A stretch of 57,669 nt of DNA from an uncultured Clostridia bacterium. GTDB lineage: Bacteria; Bacillota; Clostridia; TANB77; CAG-508. Below the pieces are notes generated by a model. It was not told the DNA's origin, searched no databases, and was given only the letters and a program-made list of their open reading frames with translations. The stretch is from positions 1 through 57,669 of the forward strand of contig CALXXZ010000011.1 of NCBI GenBank assembly GCA_944392805.1, written 5' to 3'. The position numbers and the translations under genes are program-made. Position 1 is the first letter of the stretch, and every line of letters begins with the position of its first letter. Below are positions 1-8,439 of the stretch, one piece after another.

Positions 1-21
1 TTTGTAAATAATTTTACAACC

Positions 22-59
22 AAAAAAATTAGATGTAAACTTAATTATTTACATCTAAA
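22..59 (-). terminator. Rho-independent terminator of the nucleotide operon
   Basis: An 11-bp inverted repeat (29-39 with 48-58) encloses an 8-base loop. On the minus strand it is followed by a run of seven T (23-29), the classical intrinsic terminator layout. It lies about 30 bases past the stop of the last gene of the 90-4956 operon, so it should end that transcript. Confidence 0.75.
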
Positions 60-89
60 AGTATACATGTAATTTGTAGGGATGATTAT

Positions 90-696
90 TTACTTTTTTA
101 GTCCTTGATTATTTTTATTTTTTTCAGAATTATACACATATCTATAAATTTCTCCCCATGAATTTACTTCTTTTAAATACTTATTTTCTTCTAACTTTTG
201 TTTTTTTACATCTCTTAGATATAAAGTATTAACAAAATTATCCGATAATTTTTTACATATCAAGTAATTATCATCTATCATTAAATCAATTTTTTCTTTT
301 AGGCATATCTGTAATTTGTCTAAAACTTTCCAATAATATTTATCAAACTTCAAATTCTCTTTTTTCAATTTTTCTTCAGCTATTTTTTGCATTTCTACAT
401 TGTCATATCCTCTTGATGAAATGATTATAAGTTTATGTCCATTTTCTTTCAATAATTTAATAACTTCTTTAGCTCCGTGGCATAATGTTAACTATTTTAG
501 ATACTTGTAAAAAATATTTTTTTATAAATTTTTCACTTATATCTTTATTCCATCCGTATCTTTCTTCTAGGTTAAATTTATTTGTATTTAGAATTCCCTT
601 GCCATTTAACTCTAGCAAATCATATAATTCTGCTCTAGTTCTTAATTCTTTTTCAAAATCAAGTAATACTCCATCTACATCAATTCCAATTTGCAT
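90..696 (-). CDS. HAD-family 5'(3')-deoxyribonucleotidase-like protein, split by a +1 frameshift
   Basis: Two minus-strand reading frames together form one HAD phosphatase resembling the NT5C/YorS deoxyribonucleotidase group. The first part (from 696) carries motif I, IDVDGVLLDF, with the two catalytic aspartates D6 and D8. The second part carries the motif II region (IIISSRG) and the acidic motif LMIDDN. Frame 0 reaches an in-frame CGG codon at 475-477 and stops two codons later (AGC TAA). Dropping the single C at 477 continues as G-A-K-E-V-I-K-L-L-K-E-N-G-H, giving a normal protein of about 201 residues. The second part has no credible start or ribosome site of its own. It is the last gene of the operon, 38 bases after the exonuclease gene. 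It would dephosphorylate (deoxy)nucleoside monophosphates. It could be a pseudogene, a sequence error or a real frameshift gene; see findings. Confidence 0.7.
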
Positions 697-733
697 TATT
701 ATTGCACCCCATTTCGTTAAATAAAAGTTATCT

Positions 734-1378
734 TTACAATTCCATGAAATCTCCCAATGTCAATTGTTGAGGTTCGCTATATTTTGTTTTTATTTTCGCA
801 ATATTTAATAACTCATCCAAATATATTATCTCATGCTTTCCTTTTTGCAGTTCAAGTAATTTTAAAAAGACTTCTGCTGTTAGAAAGCAATCAGCAAGAG
901 CTCTATGCCTATTTTCTGGGATTCGTAATCCCAATGTGCTTGCCAAAGTATCTAATTTGTAATTTGACAATTTTGGTAAAACATGTTTGGCTAATAAAAT
1001 AGTATCTATTATTGGTGTTTTAGCTATTCCTTTACATTCATCTGTATAATGAGATAAAATATTAGCTTCATATTTAGCATTTTGTGCAATAAATACATAG
1101 TCTTTTTTTGAACAAGATTTATCAATTATCCTCATTGCTCTTTTAGCATCTATACCATGCATTAAATCTTGTTCTGTTATACCTGTTTGTGAAGTATCAA
1201 AACGCGTTAAGTGTAAACCTTCTGGTGGCTTAATCAGCCAATCAATTGATGCATTATTATCTATTTTATTTTGTTTTATTCTTAATATTCCTACTTCTAT
1301 TGGCTCTGGTGGTCTTCCTTTTGGAGTAATCGTTTCAAAATCTATTACTAAAAATTCTGTATCATCTATTAATTTCAT
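734..1378 (-). CDS. DnaQ-like DEDDh 3'-5' exonuclease
   Basis: A 214-residue protein of the DEDDh exonuclease superfamily (PolC/epsilon-type proofreading domain). Exo I is VIDFETI (D13 and E15). Exo II is FIAQNAKYEANIL near residues 95-107. Exo III with the general-base histidine is HRALADCFLTAEVF near 158-171. No polymerase or accessory domain is attached, so it is a free-standing exonuclease or oligonucleotide-degrading enzyme rather than a replicative subunit. It follows the MazG-like gene by only 8 bases, in a cluster of nucleotide-handling enzymes, which suggests nucleotide clean-up, DNA repair or a defence role. The exact substrate cannot be read from the sequence. Confidence 0.85.
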   Translation of the reverse strand: MKLIDDTEFLVIDFETITPKGRPPEPIEVGILRIKQNKIDNNASIDWLIKPPEGLHLTRFDTSQTGITEQDLMHGIDAKRAMRIIDKSCSKKDYVFIAQNAKYEANILSHYTDECKGIAKTPIIDTILLAKHVLPKLSNYKLDTLASTLGLRIPENRHRALADCFLTAEVFLKLLELQKGKHEIIYLDELLNIAKIKTKYSEPQQLTLGDFMEL

Positions 1379-1386
1379 TATAAAAT

Positions 1387-1704
1387 CTAATCCTCCTCAA
1401 CATCTTTTAAAAAGATTTTATTTTTAAATGCTCCCTTTCTATTTCTTTTTTTAATTCTAACTTGTTCTACTTCTTCCATACTTGTACCTCTATATTCAAG
1501 TATTGCATAAATAACTTCCATTATATCAGCCATTTCTTCAACGCTATAATCAGCTAAATATTCTTCTACTTCTTCTTTTAATTTTTTGTCTAATTCTTCT
1601 CCATATCTTTTATCGTCTAAAATTTCATATGTTACTTTGCAACCTTTATCTTCCATTATTTTTACATTTTTATCTCTAATTAATTTATTATATGTATATA
1701 GCAT
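1387..1704 (-). CDS. MazG-like nucleotide pyrophosphohydrolase
   Basis: A 105-residue all-alpha protein that opens with YNKLIRDKNVKIM and continues with a KLKEEVEEYL helix and an EEMADIMEVIYAILE helix. This is the pattern of the small house-cleaning NTP pyrophosphatases related to MazG and phosphoribosyl-ATP pyrophosphohydrolase (COG4997 type). The acidic EExxE and ExxD residues bind magnesium in the family. The enzymes hydrolyse non-canonical NTPs to NMP and pyrophosphate. Its start overlaps the stop of the upstream aminotransferase gene by one base (TAATG), so the two are translationally coupled. In context it could remove a nucleotide triphosphate made or released by the other enzymes of the operon. 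Confidence 0.8.
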   Translation of the reverse strand: MLYTYNKLIRDKNVKIMEDKGCKVTYEILDDKRYGEELDKKLKEEVEEYLADYSVEEMADIMEVIYAILEYRGTSMEEVEQVRIKKRNRKGAFKNKIFLKDVEED

Positions 1705-2801
1705 TAATTTTCCTCCTTTACTATTTGATTTATTTTTGAAATTATTTCGTTCATTTTATCTCTATCCATATTTTCCATTAAGGATAAAGCAACTATCTTG
1801 CTAAATAATTTATGACTATTTGGTGTTCTCATTCTATCATAACTAACTAAATTTTTACAATACTCTTGTATTACTTTCCTTTCATTCGCAGGAATTAATC
1901 CGAAAGTTCCTGTACTGTTTATTACTCTATTTTTATTTAATTTCTTTGCAATATCTAGACCTTTATCATGTAAAAAAATTGGTGAAAAATAATTAGAATT
2001 CTCATTGTCGTAATAATTGTATATGTTTACTCCTGTTATATTTTTAATTTGTTCATATATATATTTAGTTTGATTTCTTCTAAAATTAATTTTATCTTTT
2101 AAATCTCTTAAATTATATATACCTAATAGTGCTTGCATCTCAGTTATTCTATAATTCCATCCCATTTCAGAGAACGACTTACTTGTGTCTCTTATATTAG
2201 TACAATGATTTCTCAATAATCTACATCTTTCAGCTAATTCATCATCATCGGTTAATATAAATCCACCTTCACCAGTTGCTAATATTTTACCATTTTTCAT
2301 ACTAAAGCATCCAAATTTTCCAAAAGTTCCCAAATATTTATTATTCCACTTTGAGCCATGAGCTTGACAAGCATCTTCTATAATTTCTATATTATATTCC
2401 TTAACAAAATCAAGTAATTTGTCTAAATTATAACTGCACCCCCATAAATAAACAGGTATCACTGCTTTTGTTTTATTAGATACTTTTCTTTTCAAATCAT
2501 CATAATCAAAATCAATATTATTTTCTTGACAATCAACAAATATAGGTATAGCCTTTTGGTACAATATAGGAATAACAGACATTATAACAGCATTAGCAGG
2601 TACTAGTACTTCATCTCCATCTTTAATATTCAAAGCTACTAATGATAAATGTATTGCAGCTGTACTATTTGCTACAGCTATAGCATTTTTTACTGAAAAG
2701 AAATCTTTTATTTTTTCTTCAAAAATTGGAATATATCTATCTGGCTTACAAGGATTAAATTCATTTTTTATTAAATTTTCTATATTAATAATATTTTTCA
2801 T
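1704..2801 (-). CDS. DegT/DnrJ/EryC1/StrS-family PLP aminotransferase
   Basis: A 365-residue fold-type I PLP enzyme of the sugar aminotransferase family. It has the N-terminal substrate loop, EDACQAHGS near residues 142-150 (D143 contacts the pyridine nitrogen), and the catalytic lysine K172 in KILATGEGGFI. Family members transaminate keto sugars on nucleotides or cyclitols. It sits between a radical SAM gene (16 bases upstream) and the MazG-like gene (one-base overlap). A radical SAM enzyme next to a DegT enzyme occurs in aminoglycoside-type pathways (BtrN with BtrS), where the first oxidises an alcohol and the second aminates the ketone. The substrate here is unknown. The family call is firm; the pathway is inference. 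Confidence 0.88.
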   Translation of the reverse strand: MKNIINIENLIKNEFNPCKPDRYIPIFEEKIKDFFSVKNAIAVANSTAAIHLSLVALNIKDGDEVLVPANAVIMSVIPILYQKAIPIFVDCQENNIDFDYDDLKRKVSNKTKAVIPVYLWGCSYNLDKLLDFVKEYNIEIIEDACQAHGSKWNNKYLGTFGKFGCFSMKNGKILATGEGGFILTDDDELAERCRLLRNHCTNIRDTSKSFSEMGWNYRITEMQALLGIYNLRDLKDKINFRRNQTKYIYEQIKNITGVNIYNYYDNENSNYFSPIFLHDKGLDIAKKLNKNRVINSTGTFGLIPANERKVIQEYCKNLVSYDRMRTPNSHKLFSKIVALSLMENMDRDKMNEIISKINQIVKEEN

Positions 2802-2816
2802 AATAGCCTCCTTAAT

Positions 2817-3785
2817 TTACAATATTTCATCAAAAGCCATTAATTGCCACATATTTACACAATCCTCTGAAAAATTATGGCATTCTTTTATTTTTAACTT
2901 TTTATTAATAAATATATCTTCTAAATTTGAATCAGACAATCTAATTGATGTAGTTTCTCTAGGTATCATTTTACTAGATGGACAAGCATGTATGCTACCA
3001 TCAGGTGTAATAAAAAATAGACTATCCCCAGCAAAACAATTATTAATATAGCTATTATAATGCTTTATTGATTCCAACATTTTTTTAACATAATCTTTAT
3101 TAGGTAATTTTGTTTTTGAAACATTAGTATACATTCTCTGTATTATTTTTTCTAATTCGCTGGCATCTTTTTCATCTAAAGTCAACTCTTTATATAATTT
3201 TTCGTCTTCATTTAAAAATATAGGTTGAAAAATAAAATAATCAGACTTTAAATCTGTTACAAATTTATAAGTTTGTTCTAAATCTTTCAAATTCAATTTT
3301 GTTAAAACCGTATAAATTCCTATTTTTACATTTGCATTTGCTTTTAAGATTTTTATTCCTTTTACAACTCTTTCAAAACCATCATTTGCTGGATATTGTC
3401 TATATGTATCATTGTATTCTTTTTTATATGAATCTAGAGAAATTGATATCGCATCTACTTTGCTGTCTATTATATCTTTATAGCACTTATCTATTAAATA
3501 GCCGTTGGTGCATAATATGACTTGAATATTATATTCTTTAATCTTCTTGATTATTTTTAAAGTCTTTTTGTAATTTGATAAAGGTTCTGCTCCCGCAACA
3601 AAAATTCTTTTTACATTATATTTTTCTAACTTTTTTATAAAATTAAAGATTATTTCATCATTAATATCTGCATTATTAGCGGTATTTTTATTATTTATAG
3701 GATTATTATCTTCTGAAAAGTCCAAATAACAATACTTACAATGAAAATTGCATTTAGAGCTTAAAGCCCATAAAATTGTATTCAT
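2817..3785 (-). CDS. Radical SAM protein with C-terminal auxiliary-cluster cysteines
   Basis: The 322-residue protein has the radical SAM signature CNFHCKYC (C12, C16, C19) close to the N terminus. A FVAGAEPLSN segment corresponds to the GGE SAM-binding motif in degenerate form, and CTNGYL and ISISLDS match the TIM-barrel strands. Near the C terminus, CFAGDSLFFITPDGSIHACP and then CHNFSEDC supply further cysteines, the arrangement of SPASM/Twitch enzymes that bind an additional Fe-S cluster. It is not viperin-like: the motif and C terminus differ. It starts 3 bases after the kinase gene. Together with the DegT aminotransferase it may modify a sugar or nucleoside. The precise reaction is unknown. 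Confidence 0.85.
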   Translation of the reverse strand: MNTILWALSSKCNFHCKYCYLDFSEDNNPINNKNTANNADINDEIIFNFIKKLEKYNVKRIFVAGAEPLSNYKKTLKIIKKIKEYNIQVILCTNGYLIDKCYKDIIDSKVDAISISLDSYKKEYNDTYRQYPANDGFERVVKGIKILKANANVKIGIYTVLTKLNLKDLEQTYKFVTDLKSDYFIFQPIFLNEDEKLYKELTLDEKDASELEKIIQRMYTNVSKTKLPNKDYVKKMLESIKHYNSYINNCFAGDSLFFITPDGSIHACPSSKMIPRETTSIRLSDSNLEDIFINKKLKIKECHNFSEDCVNMWQLMAFDEIL

Positions 3786-3788
3786 TTT

Positions 3789-4454
3789 TTATCCCCTTTC
3801 ATCTAAATTTTTTTCTTCTATAACATCTTGCATTCTGTGCAATATTTGCTCTGAATTCTCTTTGCCAATATCTAATTTTATAAATCTTTCTGGGTGTATG
3901 TCTGCATAAATTAAGTAAAATTTATCAACTGCTTTTAACAACTTGGCTTCATCTGGTTTATATGGTATTCCATCTCTCTTTTCTGCTCTACTAATGGCTA
4001 AGTCAGGATTTCCATATAATAAAAATGTCTTTTCTGGTAATCGTCTAAAACTACCAGCAAAAGAATATATCTTTTCTGCTATTTCTAATGGATTTCCACC
4101 ATTTTTCTGTGCAATTAATATGGCCTGATATAAAGCTATTGTGTCTATACTTCTATCTTCTATTACTGTTTTACCTGATTCTAATGTTTTTTTTATTGTA
4201 CTTTCATATTTGTACATTGACCTTGACAATAGCAGCATTGTTTCCGTCAATGGTACCCCCATATTAAAAAATCTATCTTTTGTATGATAAAGTGCTGAAA
4301 AAATTTTTTTATTAAGTCCTTCTTGAGCTTCATTAAAAATTTCTTTTACAAATAAGACATCATCTCTGTTTTTAATACTTTTTTCTAGCTGTTCCCTATA
4401 AAAAGTTTTTCCTGTTCCACTTATTCCTTCTAAACTTAATAATCTACCATTCAT
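3789..4454 (-). CDS. Thymidylate-kinase-like (deoxy)nucleotide kinase
   Basis: A 221-residue P-loop kinase. It has the Walker A motif GISGTGKT (residues 10-17), an EDRSIDTIALYQA segment matching the DRY motif region of dTMP kinases, and a LID-like AEKRDGIPYKPDEA segment. DRS in place of DRY, and a length slightly above the usual 205-210 residues, suggest a divergent subgroup, perhaps with another nucleoside monophosphate as substrate. I place the start at 4454 because a GGAGGAG ribosome site lies immediately upstream; the upstream in-frame ATG at 4490 would translate through that site. It lies 13 bases after the phosphoribosyltransferase gene and 3 bases before the radical SAM gene. Confidence 0.8.
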   Translation of the reverse strand: MNGRLLSLEGISGTGKTFYREQLEKSIKNRDDVLFVKEIFNEAQEGLNKKIFSALYHTKDRFFNMGVPLTETMLLLSRSMYKYESTIKKTLESGKTVIEDRSIDTIALYQAILIAQKNGGNPLEIAEKIYSFAGSFRRLPEKTFLLYGNPDLAISRAEKRDGIPYKPDEAKLLKAVDKFYLIYADIHPERFIKLDIGKENSEQILHRMQDVIEEKNLDERG

Positions 4455-4467
4455 TTCTTCTCCTCCT

Positions 4468-4956
4468 TTACATTTCCCATGGAAATACAACCCAACCTCT
4501 TACACTTTTTCCTATGTATTCTATTTCATCCTTATAGTTATTTTTATTACTTTTTTCCCAGTTTTCCTCATTAACTATGCAAATTGCTGTTCTTATTTCT
4601 TTAGGTTTCCATTTTTTTACTTCCTCTTTAATTTTTTTAATTGTTGCACCACTTCCTAATATATCATCAACGATTAAAACTTTTTTTCCTTTAATGTTTG
4701 AGAGATTTATATTTGTATCAATTATAGGTTCCTGCTTAATGGCATTTATTTCATCGTTTAGTGTTTCTATTGATTTAATATTTTCAACATTTCTTACATT
4801 TAATTTATGGGCTAAAATGACACTAGGAATCATTCCTCCTCTTACTATTGAAATTATTATTTCAGGTTTGTAAGTTTTTTCTATATTACTACCCATATAG
4901 TTAATTCGTATAATGAACATGTAGTCCATTATACATTTTTTTATTCTTAAATCCAT
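4468..4956 (-). CDS. Type I phosphoribosyltransferase (xanthine/hypoxanthine PRTase-like)
   Basis: The PRPP-binding signature VLIVDDILGSGAT lies near residues 93-105 and a SIVRGGMIPSVILA strand-loop near 36-49. Both are diagnostic of type I PRTases similar to Gpt/xanthine phosphoribosyltransferase. The protein would join a base to PRPP to give a nucleoside monophosphate, which the neighbouring kinase could phosphorylate. The N terminus is uncertain: ATG codons exist at residues 1, 10, 13 and 21 and none has a clean ribosome site. The first codons lie within a few bases of the start of the IS110 left end, so the insertion may have displaced the native promoter or start. It is the first gene of the operon. 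Confidence 0.75.
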   Translation of the reverse strand: MDLRIKKCIMDYMFIIRINYMGSNIEKTYKPEIIISIVRGGMIPSVILAHKLNVRNVENIKSIETLNDEINAIKQEPIIDTNINLSNIKGKKVLIVDDILGSGATIKKIKEEVKKWKPKEIRTAICIVNEENWEKSNKNNYKDEIEYIGKSVRGWVVFPWEM

Positions 4957-4970
4957 TGTATAATATCTAC

Positions 4971-5140
4971 ATAGACACTGTGGATTAGTGCAAATTACTA
5001 TCGCTTTGACGATTACATTAATAGACTCTAACCACAGATGTTTGTTTAATTGTTAATTAGTTAGATAACGCTTGACGTTTAATATTGAACGAGTTTACTT
5101 TCGGCAAGCATTTTGTGGAACACATTGTCTAAATATTTTG
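4971..5140 (+). ncRNA. Candidate IS110 bridge RNA in the left end
   Basis: IS110-group elements are known to encode a bridge RNA of about 150-200 bases in the non-coding end next to the recombinase gene; its two loops pair with target and donor DNA. This region fits in size and place. It can fold into two long-looped stems: 4978-4988 with 5028-5037 (CTGTGGATTAG with CTAACCACAG, one bulge) and 5070-5074 with 5105-5109 (GCTTG with CAAGC). Smaller hairpins lie inside each: ATCG 5000-5003 with CGAT 5010-5013, and CGTT 5076-5079 with AACG 5088-5091. A TATAAT at 4959-4964 could be the -10 box. The RNA itself is inferred, not shown. Confidence 0.5.
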
Positions 5141-5156
5141 TAAAGGAGTTTTTTCT

Positions 5157-6335
5157 ATGATTTATGTTGGAATTGATGTTGCAAAAGATAAACATGATTG
5201 TTTCGCCATGAATTCTGAGGGCGAAATATTAATCGAAAAATTAACCATAGCAAACAATTTAAATGGTTTTGAAACTCTCTACAATTCTTTAATGAATTTT
5301 TCTGATTCATTAGACAATATTAAAGTAGGGCTTGAAGCCACTGGTCATTACAGTAATAATATTCTAAACTTTCTGACCGAAAAAGGATTTAATATCTATC
5401 TTATTAATCCATTACAAACTAATCTTTATGTAAAAGGTCAAAGCCTTAGAAAGACTAAAACAGATAAGTTAGATGCTCACATAATTGCTACAATGCTTAT
5501 CTCAGATAACTTAAAACCCTACATACCAGTATCATATCATATTTCTGAATTAAAGTCACTAACTAGGCACAGATTTCGTTTAGTAAAAGAAAATTCAAAG
5601 TTTAAAACATCTCTTGTAAGGCTTGTAGATATTGTGTTTCCAGAATTTCCGAAAATTGTATCTTCTGTTGCTCAAAAGTCTTGTTTAGCTTTACTTTATG
5701 AACTACCAAGTGCCAAAGAAATAGCTGAATGTAATCTTAAGCATTTAACTCATCTTCTATCTGAAAACTCTAATAAAAAATTTGATAAAGATAAAGCTAT
5801 TGAGATTAGAGAACTAGCCCAAAAATCAATAGGGCTAAATAGTAATTCCGTTTCATTTGAATTAAAGCAAACTATTAGCATTATTCAATTCTTACAACAA
5901 CAAATTGATGATATTGAAAAAAGAATTAAAGAAATTTTAAAAGAATTAAACTCTCCTATTTTATCTATTCCAGGAATTTCCTATAAATTAGCTGGTACTA
6001 TTATTGCCGAAATTGGAGATATATCAAGGTTTGATTCTCCTGCAAAGTTATTGGCTTTTGCAGGACTTGATCCATCAATGTATCAATCTGGAAAATTCTT
6101 TTCAACTCATTCTGTCATGGTAAAACGAGGCTCTAAATACTTACGTTTTGCTTTAATAAATGCTGCTAGAATGGTTTGTATGAATGATGTAACCTTTAAT
6201 AATTTTAAAGTGAAGAAATTATCTGAAGGCAAACATTACAGGGTTACTCTAGGACATGTTGCCAAGAAATTAGTTCGTGTAATTTATTATTTATTAAAAA
6301 CAAATAATGTATATCAAGCTGATAAAATAGCTTAA
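5157..6335 (+). CDS. IS110-family transposase (RuvC-like plus Tnp serine domain)
   Basis: A 392-residue recombinase. The N-terminal DEDD RuvC-like domain shows GIDVAKD (D7), LEATGHY (E60), and KTDKLDA supplying the last two acidic residues. The C-terminal Transposase_20 domain runs SIPGISYKLAGTIIAEIGDI, then FAGLDPSMYQSG, then KRGSKYLR. The serine of the QSG region corresponds to the conserved catalytic serine of the family. Length and domain order are typical, and no frameshift is present, so the element may be active. The ribosome site TAAAGGAG (5141-5148) lies 8 bases before the ATG. It is on the plus strand, opposite to its neighbours, as expected for an insertion. Confidence 0.95.
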   Translation: MIYVGIDVAKDKHDCFAMNSEGEILIEKLTIANNLNGFETLYNSLMNFSDSLDNIKVGLEATGHYSNNILNFLTEKGFNIYLINPLQTNLYVKGQSLRKTKTDKLDAHIIATMLISDNLKPYIPVSYHISELKSLTRHRFRLVKENSKFKTSLVRLVDIVFPEFPKIVSSVAQKSCLALLYELPSAKEIAECNLKHLTHLLSENSNKKFDKDKAIEIRELAQKSIGLNSNSVSFELKQTISIIQFLQQQIDDIEKRIKEILKELNSPILSIPGISYKLAGTIIAEIGDISRFDSPAKLLAFAGLDPSMYQSGKFFSTHSVMVKRGSKYLRFALINAARMVCMNDVTFNNFKVKKLSEGKHYRVTLGHVAKKLVRVIYYLLKTNNVYQADKIA

Positions 6336-6402
6336 TATCAATAATTGCATAGTTTTTAAAAGCATTTTTTGGAATGCTTATTTGTGTTGCAAAAATTTAT
6401 TA

Positions 6403-6446
6403 AAAAAAATGTCAAAAATTTTTTCTAAAAACTCTTGACATTCATA
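6403..6446 (-). terminator. Terminator downstream of the EndoQ-like gene
   Basis: ATGTCAA and TTGACAT pair across an A/T-rich stem, and on the minus strand the hairpin is followed by eight T. It lies just past the stop of the gene at 6459-7652. The remaining sequence of the gap back to the transposase stop at 6336 contains only the IS right tail. Confidence 0.65.
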
Positions 6447-6458
6447 TAGTTAGTCTAT

Positions 6459-7652
6459 TTATGATGCAGTTACTTTTCCGTAGTTTCCTCCACCACCTGA
6501 TTCAACCTTCATGTTTCCTTCACGTGCATTAACAATGTTTTTTGCAACTTTTTCGCCAACAATGGCTTCAATATCATCTTCTGATAATTTATGTAAAATA
6601 TTCATTTCAGTTTCAAAAGTATCTAACAATTTTTCAATTGTTTTTCCTCCAACACCTGGAATAAATGTTAAAGGAATTTGATATATGTATGGTGGTCTAT
6701 TTTCTGGACTTTGAGTAGTTTCTTTATCTTTTATTAATTCAATTCTATCAAAAACTCCAAAAGTTACCTTATCACTTCCACATTTAGGGCAAACTTCTAC
6801 TGGTTCTTTTGTTTCAATTGTACTATCACAATTATCACAATGTGTTCTATGATATTTTCCAAGTTTTGGGTCTAGTCCATAATTTGCTACTATCTTTCTT
6901 CCATCCTCATTTTTTAGAGCTTTTACTACTTCTTTAAAACTTATATCTTGTACTAACATTTTATTATATTCTCTTGCAATTTTAGGAAGAGAATGTGCAT
7001 CTGAATTAGTTACAAAAGTTTTATCTTCTAATTCTGATATCATATCTGCCAAAAATGTATCAGAACTTAAACCTAATTCAACTGCAAATATTTTATCATA
7101 TTTTTCTTTAAATATATCTTTTATTCTATCTGTACAGTTTCCATAATAGCTTTTAAATGGTGTAAATATATGTGCAGGAATCAAAATTCCATTATATTTT
7201 TCAACAATATCTATTAGCTCGTATCCTGATACATTTGACCTTTGAGTACTTAATGTTATATTTTTTATATGTGTACTCATTTCTTGTGAAAATCCTTTTA
7301 TATCTTTTAAATGTGGGAAGAAACACACATTATGTGCGCTTCCACTTTTTCCATTTCTACCTTTTTCTGATGTCTCTACTTCGCTTCCAAGTAGTATACA
7401 TACTTTATCTTTATAGATTATTCCTCCATCTTCTAATTCGTACGCATCTCCTGTTTTTAAAAAGTTTTCTATATCTTCAATTACATATGGTGATGCACAA
7501 TCTATTATTCCTACAATATTTATTCCTTTTCTATCAGCACATTCTTTTGCTATATTAGCAAAATTTAAGCTTCGAGCTGCTGTTATTTTTATTGGTTTTC
7601 CATTTTCACTTCTTCCTATGTGTACATGTAAATCTGCAAATACTTCGTACAT
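6459..7652 (-). CDS. PHP-domain endonuclease Q (EndoQ) family protein
   Basis: A 397-residue protein of the family formerly TIGR00375, now known as EndoQ, which nicks DNA 5' to deaminated bases and abasic sites. The N-terminal PHP metal-binding domain has DLHVH (H9, H11), GSEVETSE and NSDAHS. A zinc ribbon follows with CDNC and CPKCG (near residues 274-293). The C-terminal helix-hairpin-helix region contains IPGVGGKTIEKLL and EAIVGEKVAKNIV. Domain order and length match the family. It would act in cytosolic DNA repair of uracil and hypoxanthine. The next gene upstream is 11 bases away, so the two probably share a transcript with ftsH further up. Confidence 0.88.
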   Translation of the reverse strand: MYEVFADLHVHIGRSENGKPIKITAARSLNFANIAKECADRKGINIVGIIDCASPYVIEDIENFLKTGDAYELEDGGIIYKDKVCILLGSEVETSEKGRNGKSGSAHNVCFFPHLKDIKGFSQEMSTHIKNITLSTQRSNVSGYELIDIVEKYNGILIPAHIFTPFKSYYGNCTDRIKDIFKEKYDKIFAVELGLSSDTFLADMISELEDKTFVTNSDAHSLPKIAREYNKMLVQDISFKEVVKALKNEDGRKIVANYGLDPKLGKYHRTHCDNCDSTIETKEPVEVCPKCGSDKVTFGVFDRIELIKDKETTQSPENRPPYIYQIPLTFIPGVGGKTIEKLLDTFETEMNILHKLSEDDIEAIVGEKVAKNIVNAREGNMKVESGGGGNYGKVTAS

Positions 7653-7663
7653 TTTTTCCTCCC

Positions 7664-8419
7664 CTAATTGCTCATTTTAATATGGTTTAAGATTTTTTCT
7701 TCTGTTTCACTACTAAACATCGCTTTTGATTTATCTCTTTTTTCTTTTTCTAAGTTGTCCAATTTTTGATCTACATTATCCATGTAATCCATTGATATCT
7801 TTTTCACAAATTCTGGAACATCTTTAGATTCTCTCATTAATTTTTGTAATCTTGCAAATACTGTTGTATTAACAGCTCCTTGTATTTGAACTTTTTCCAT
7901 CTGTTCTACAAATCCTCTAAATATTTCAAGATATCTATTATATTCTGATTTCAAATTTCTATGCTCTAATAAAACTAAAGCTTCATCAGGTGCAAATCCA
8001 ACTCTTTCTGGTCTGTCAATTAACATTCCTCCAAATTGGTCAGCTAATTCTAATACATCACTTTCTGGCTCTCTTGGATTTACTCCACTATATCTGTTTA
8101 CACCTTCACATATTTTGCAAAATCTCTCATCAAATCCTAATTGTTTTAGGTATTCTGCACCTTCTAATGCATATGTTTTTAATTTGCCTATTTTTTGTGC
8201 ATCATCTACTTTTTTGCAATTGCATAACAAACTAGCAGTTAATACTAAGTTATTATCCAATTTAGCTTTTGTGTATTTTAAGAACATTCTTGCTATTTCT
8301 GTTTTAAATATTATTGATTTATCAAAATTTATTTCTAATTTTTTTGATAAGAAATAAATTATTTCTGTTTTTGATATTAAATCTTTTTCATTTAAAATGT
8401 AGTTAGCAAAACTTCCCAT
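7664..8419 (-). CDS. HD-domain-like protein of unknown function
   Basis: A 251-residue, largely helical cytosolic protein. Residues 57-140 resemble an HD/HD-GYP phosphohydrolase fold (LTASLLCNC, EGAEYLKQLGFDERFCKICEGVNRYSG, VLELADQFGGMLIDRPERVGFAPDEAL). The paired metal-binding histidine and aspartate of active HD enzymes are not clearly present, so it may be a degenerate, non-catalytic member. The C-terminal third is charged and may form a coiled coil. It lies 20 bases downstream of ftsH and 11 bases upstream of the EndoQ-like gene. No function can be assigned from sequence alone. Confidence 0.6.
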   Translation of the reverse strand: MGSFANYILNEKDLISKTEIIYFLSKKLEINFDKSIIFKTEIARMFLKYTKAKLDNNLVLTASLLCNCKKVDDAQKIGKLKTYALEGAEYLKQLGFDERFCKICEGVNRYSGVNPREPESDVLELADQFGGMLIDRPERVGFAPDEALVLLEHRNLKSEYNRYLEIFRGFVEQMEKVQIQGAVNTTVFARLQKLMRESKDVPEFVKKISMDYMDNVDQKLDNLEKEKRDKSKAMFSSETEEKILNHIKMSN

Positions 8420-8439
8420 TTTATCTCCTCTTTTCTTTT

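Larger units (their letters stand above)
4957..6402 (+). mobile_element. IS110-family insertion sequence (approximate limits)
   Basis: A single transposase gene (5157-6335) is preceded by about 180 bases of structured non-coding DNA and followed by a short tail. This is the layout of the IS110 group, which has no terminal inverted repeats and moves as a circle. I see no flanking direct repeats, so the outer limits are estimates. The left limit lies between the phosphoribosyltransferase start (4956) and the first hairpin (4978). The right limit lies between the transposase stop and the terminator at 6403. A hairpin at about 6360-6382 (AAGCATT with AATGCTT) is in the right tail. Confidence 0.7.

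Noticed and set aside
2817..3785. Radical SAM protein as a prokaryotic viperin
   Set aside because: The cysteine motif, the missing viperin C-terminal signature and the additional C-terminal cysteines fit a SPASM/Twitch-type enzyme instead, although a nucleotide kinase is next to it.
6435..6440. TTGACA as a -35 box of an IS110 circle-junction promoter
   Set aside because: It is part of the stem of the EndoQ gene terminator and probably lies outside the IS; without exact ends the claim cannot be made.
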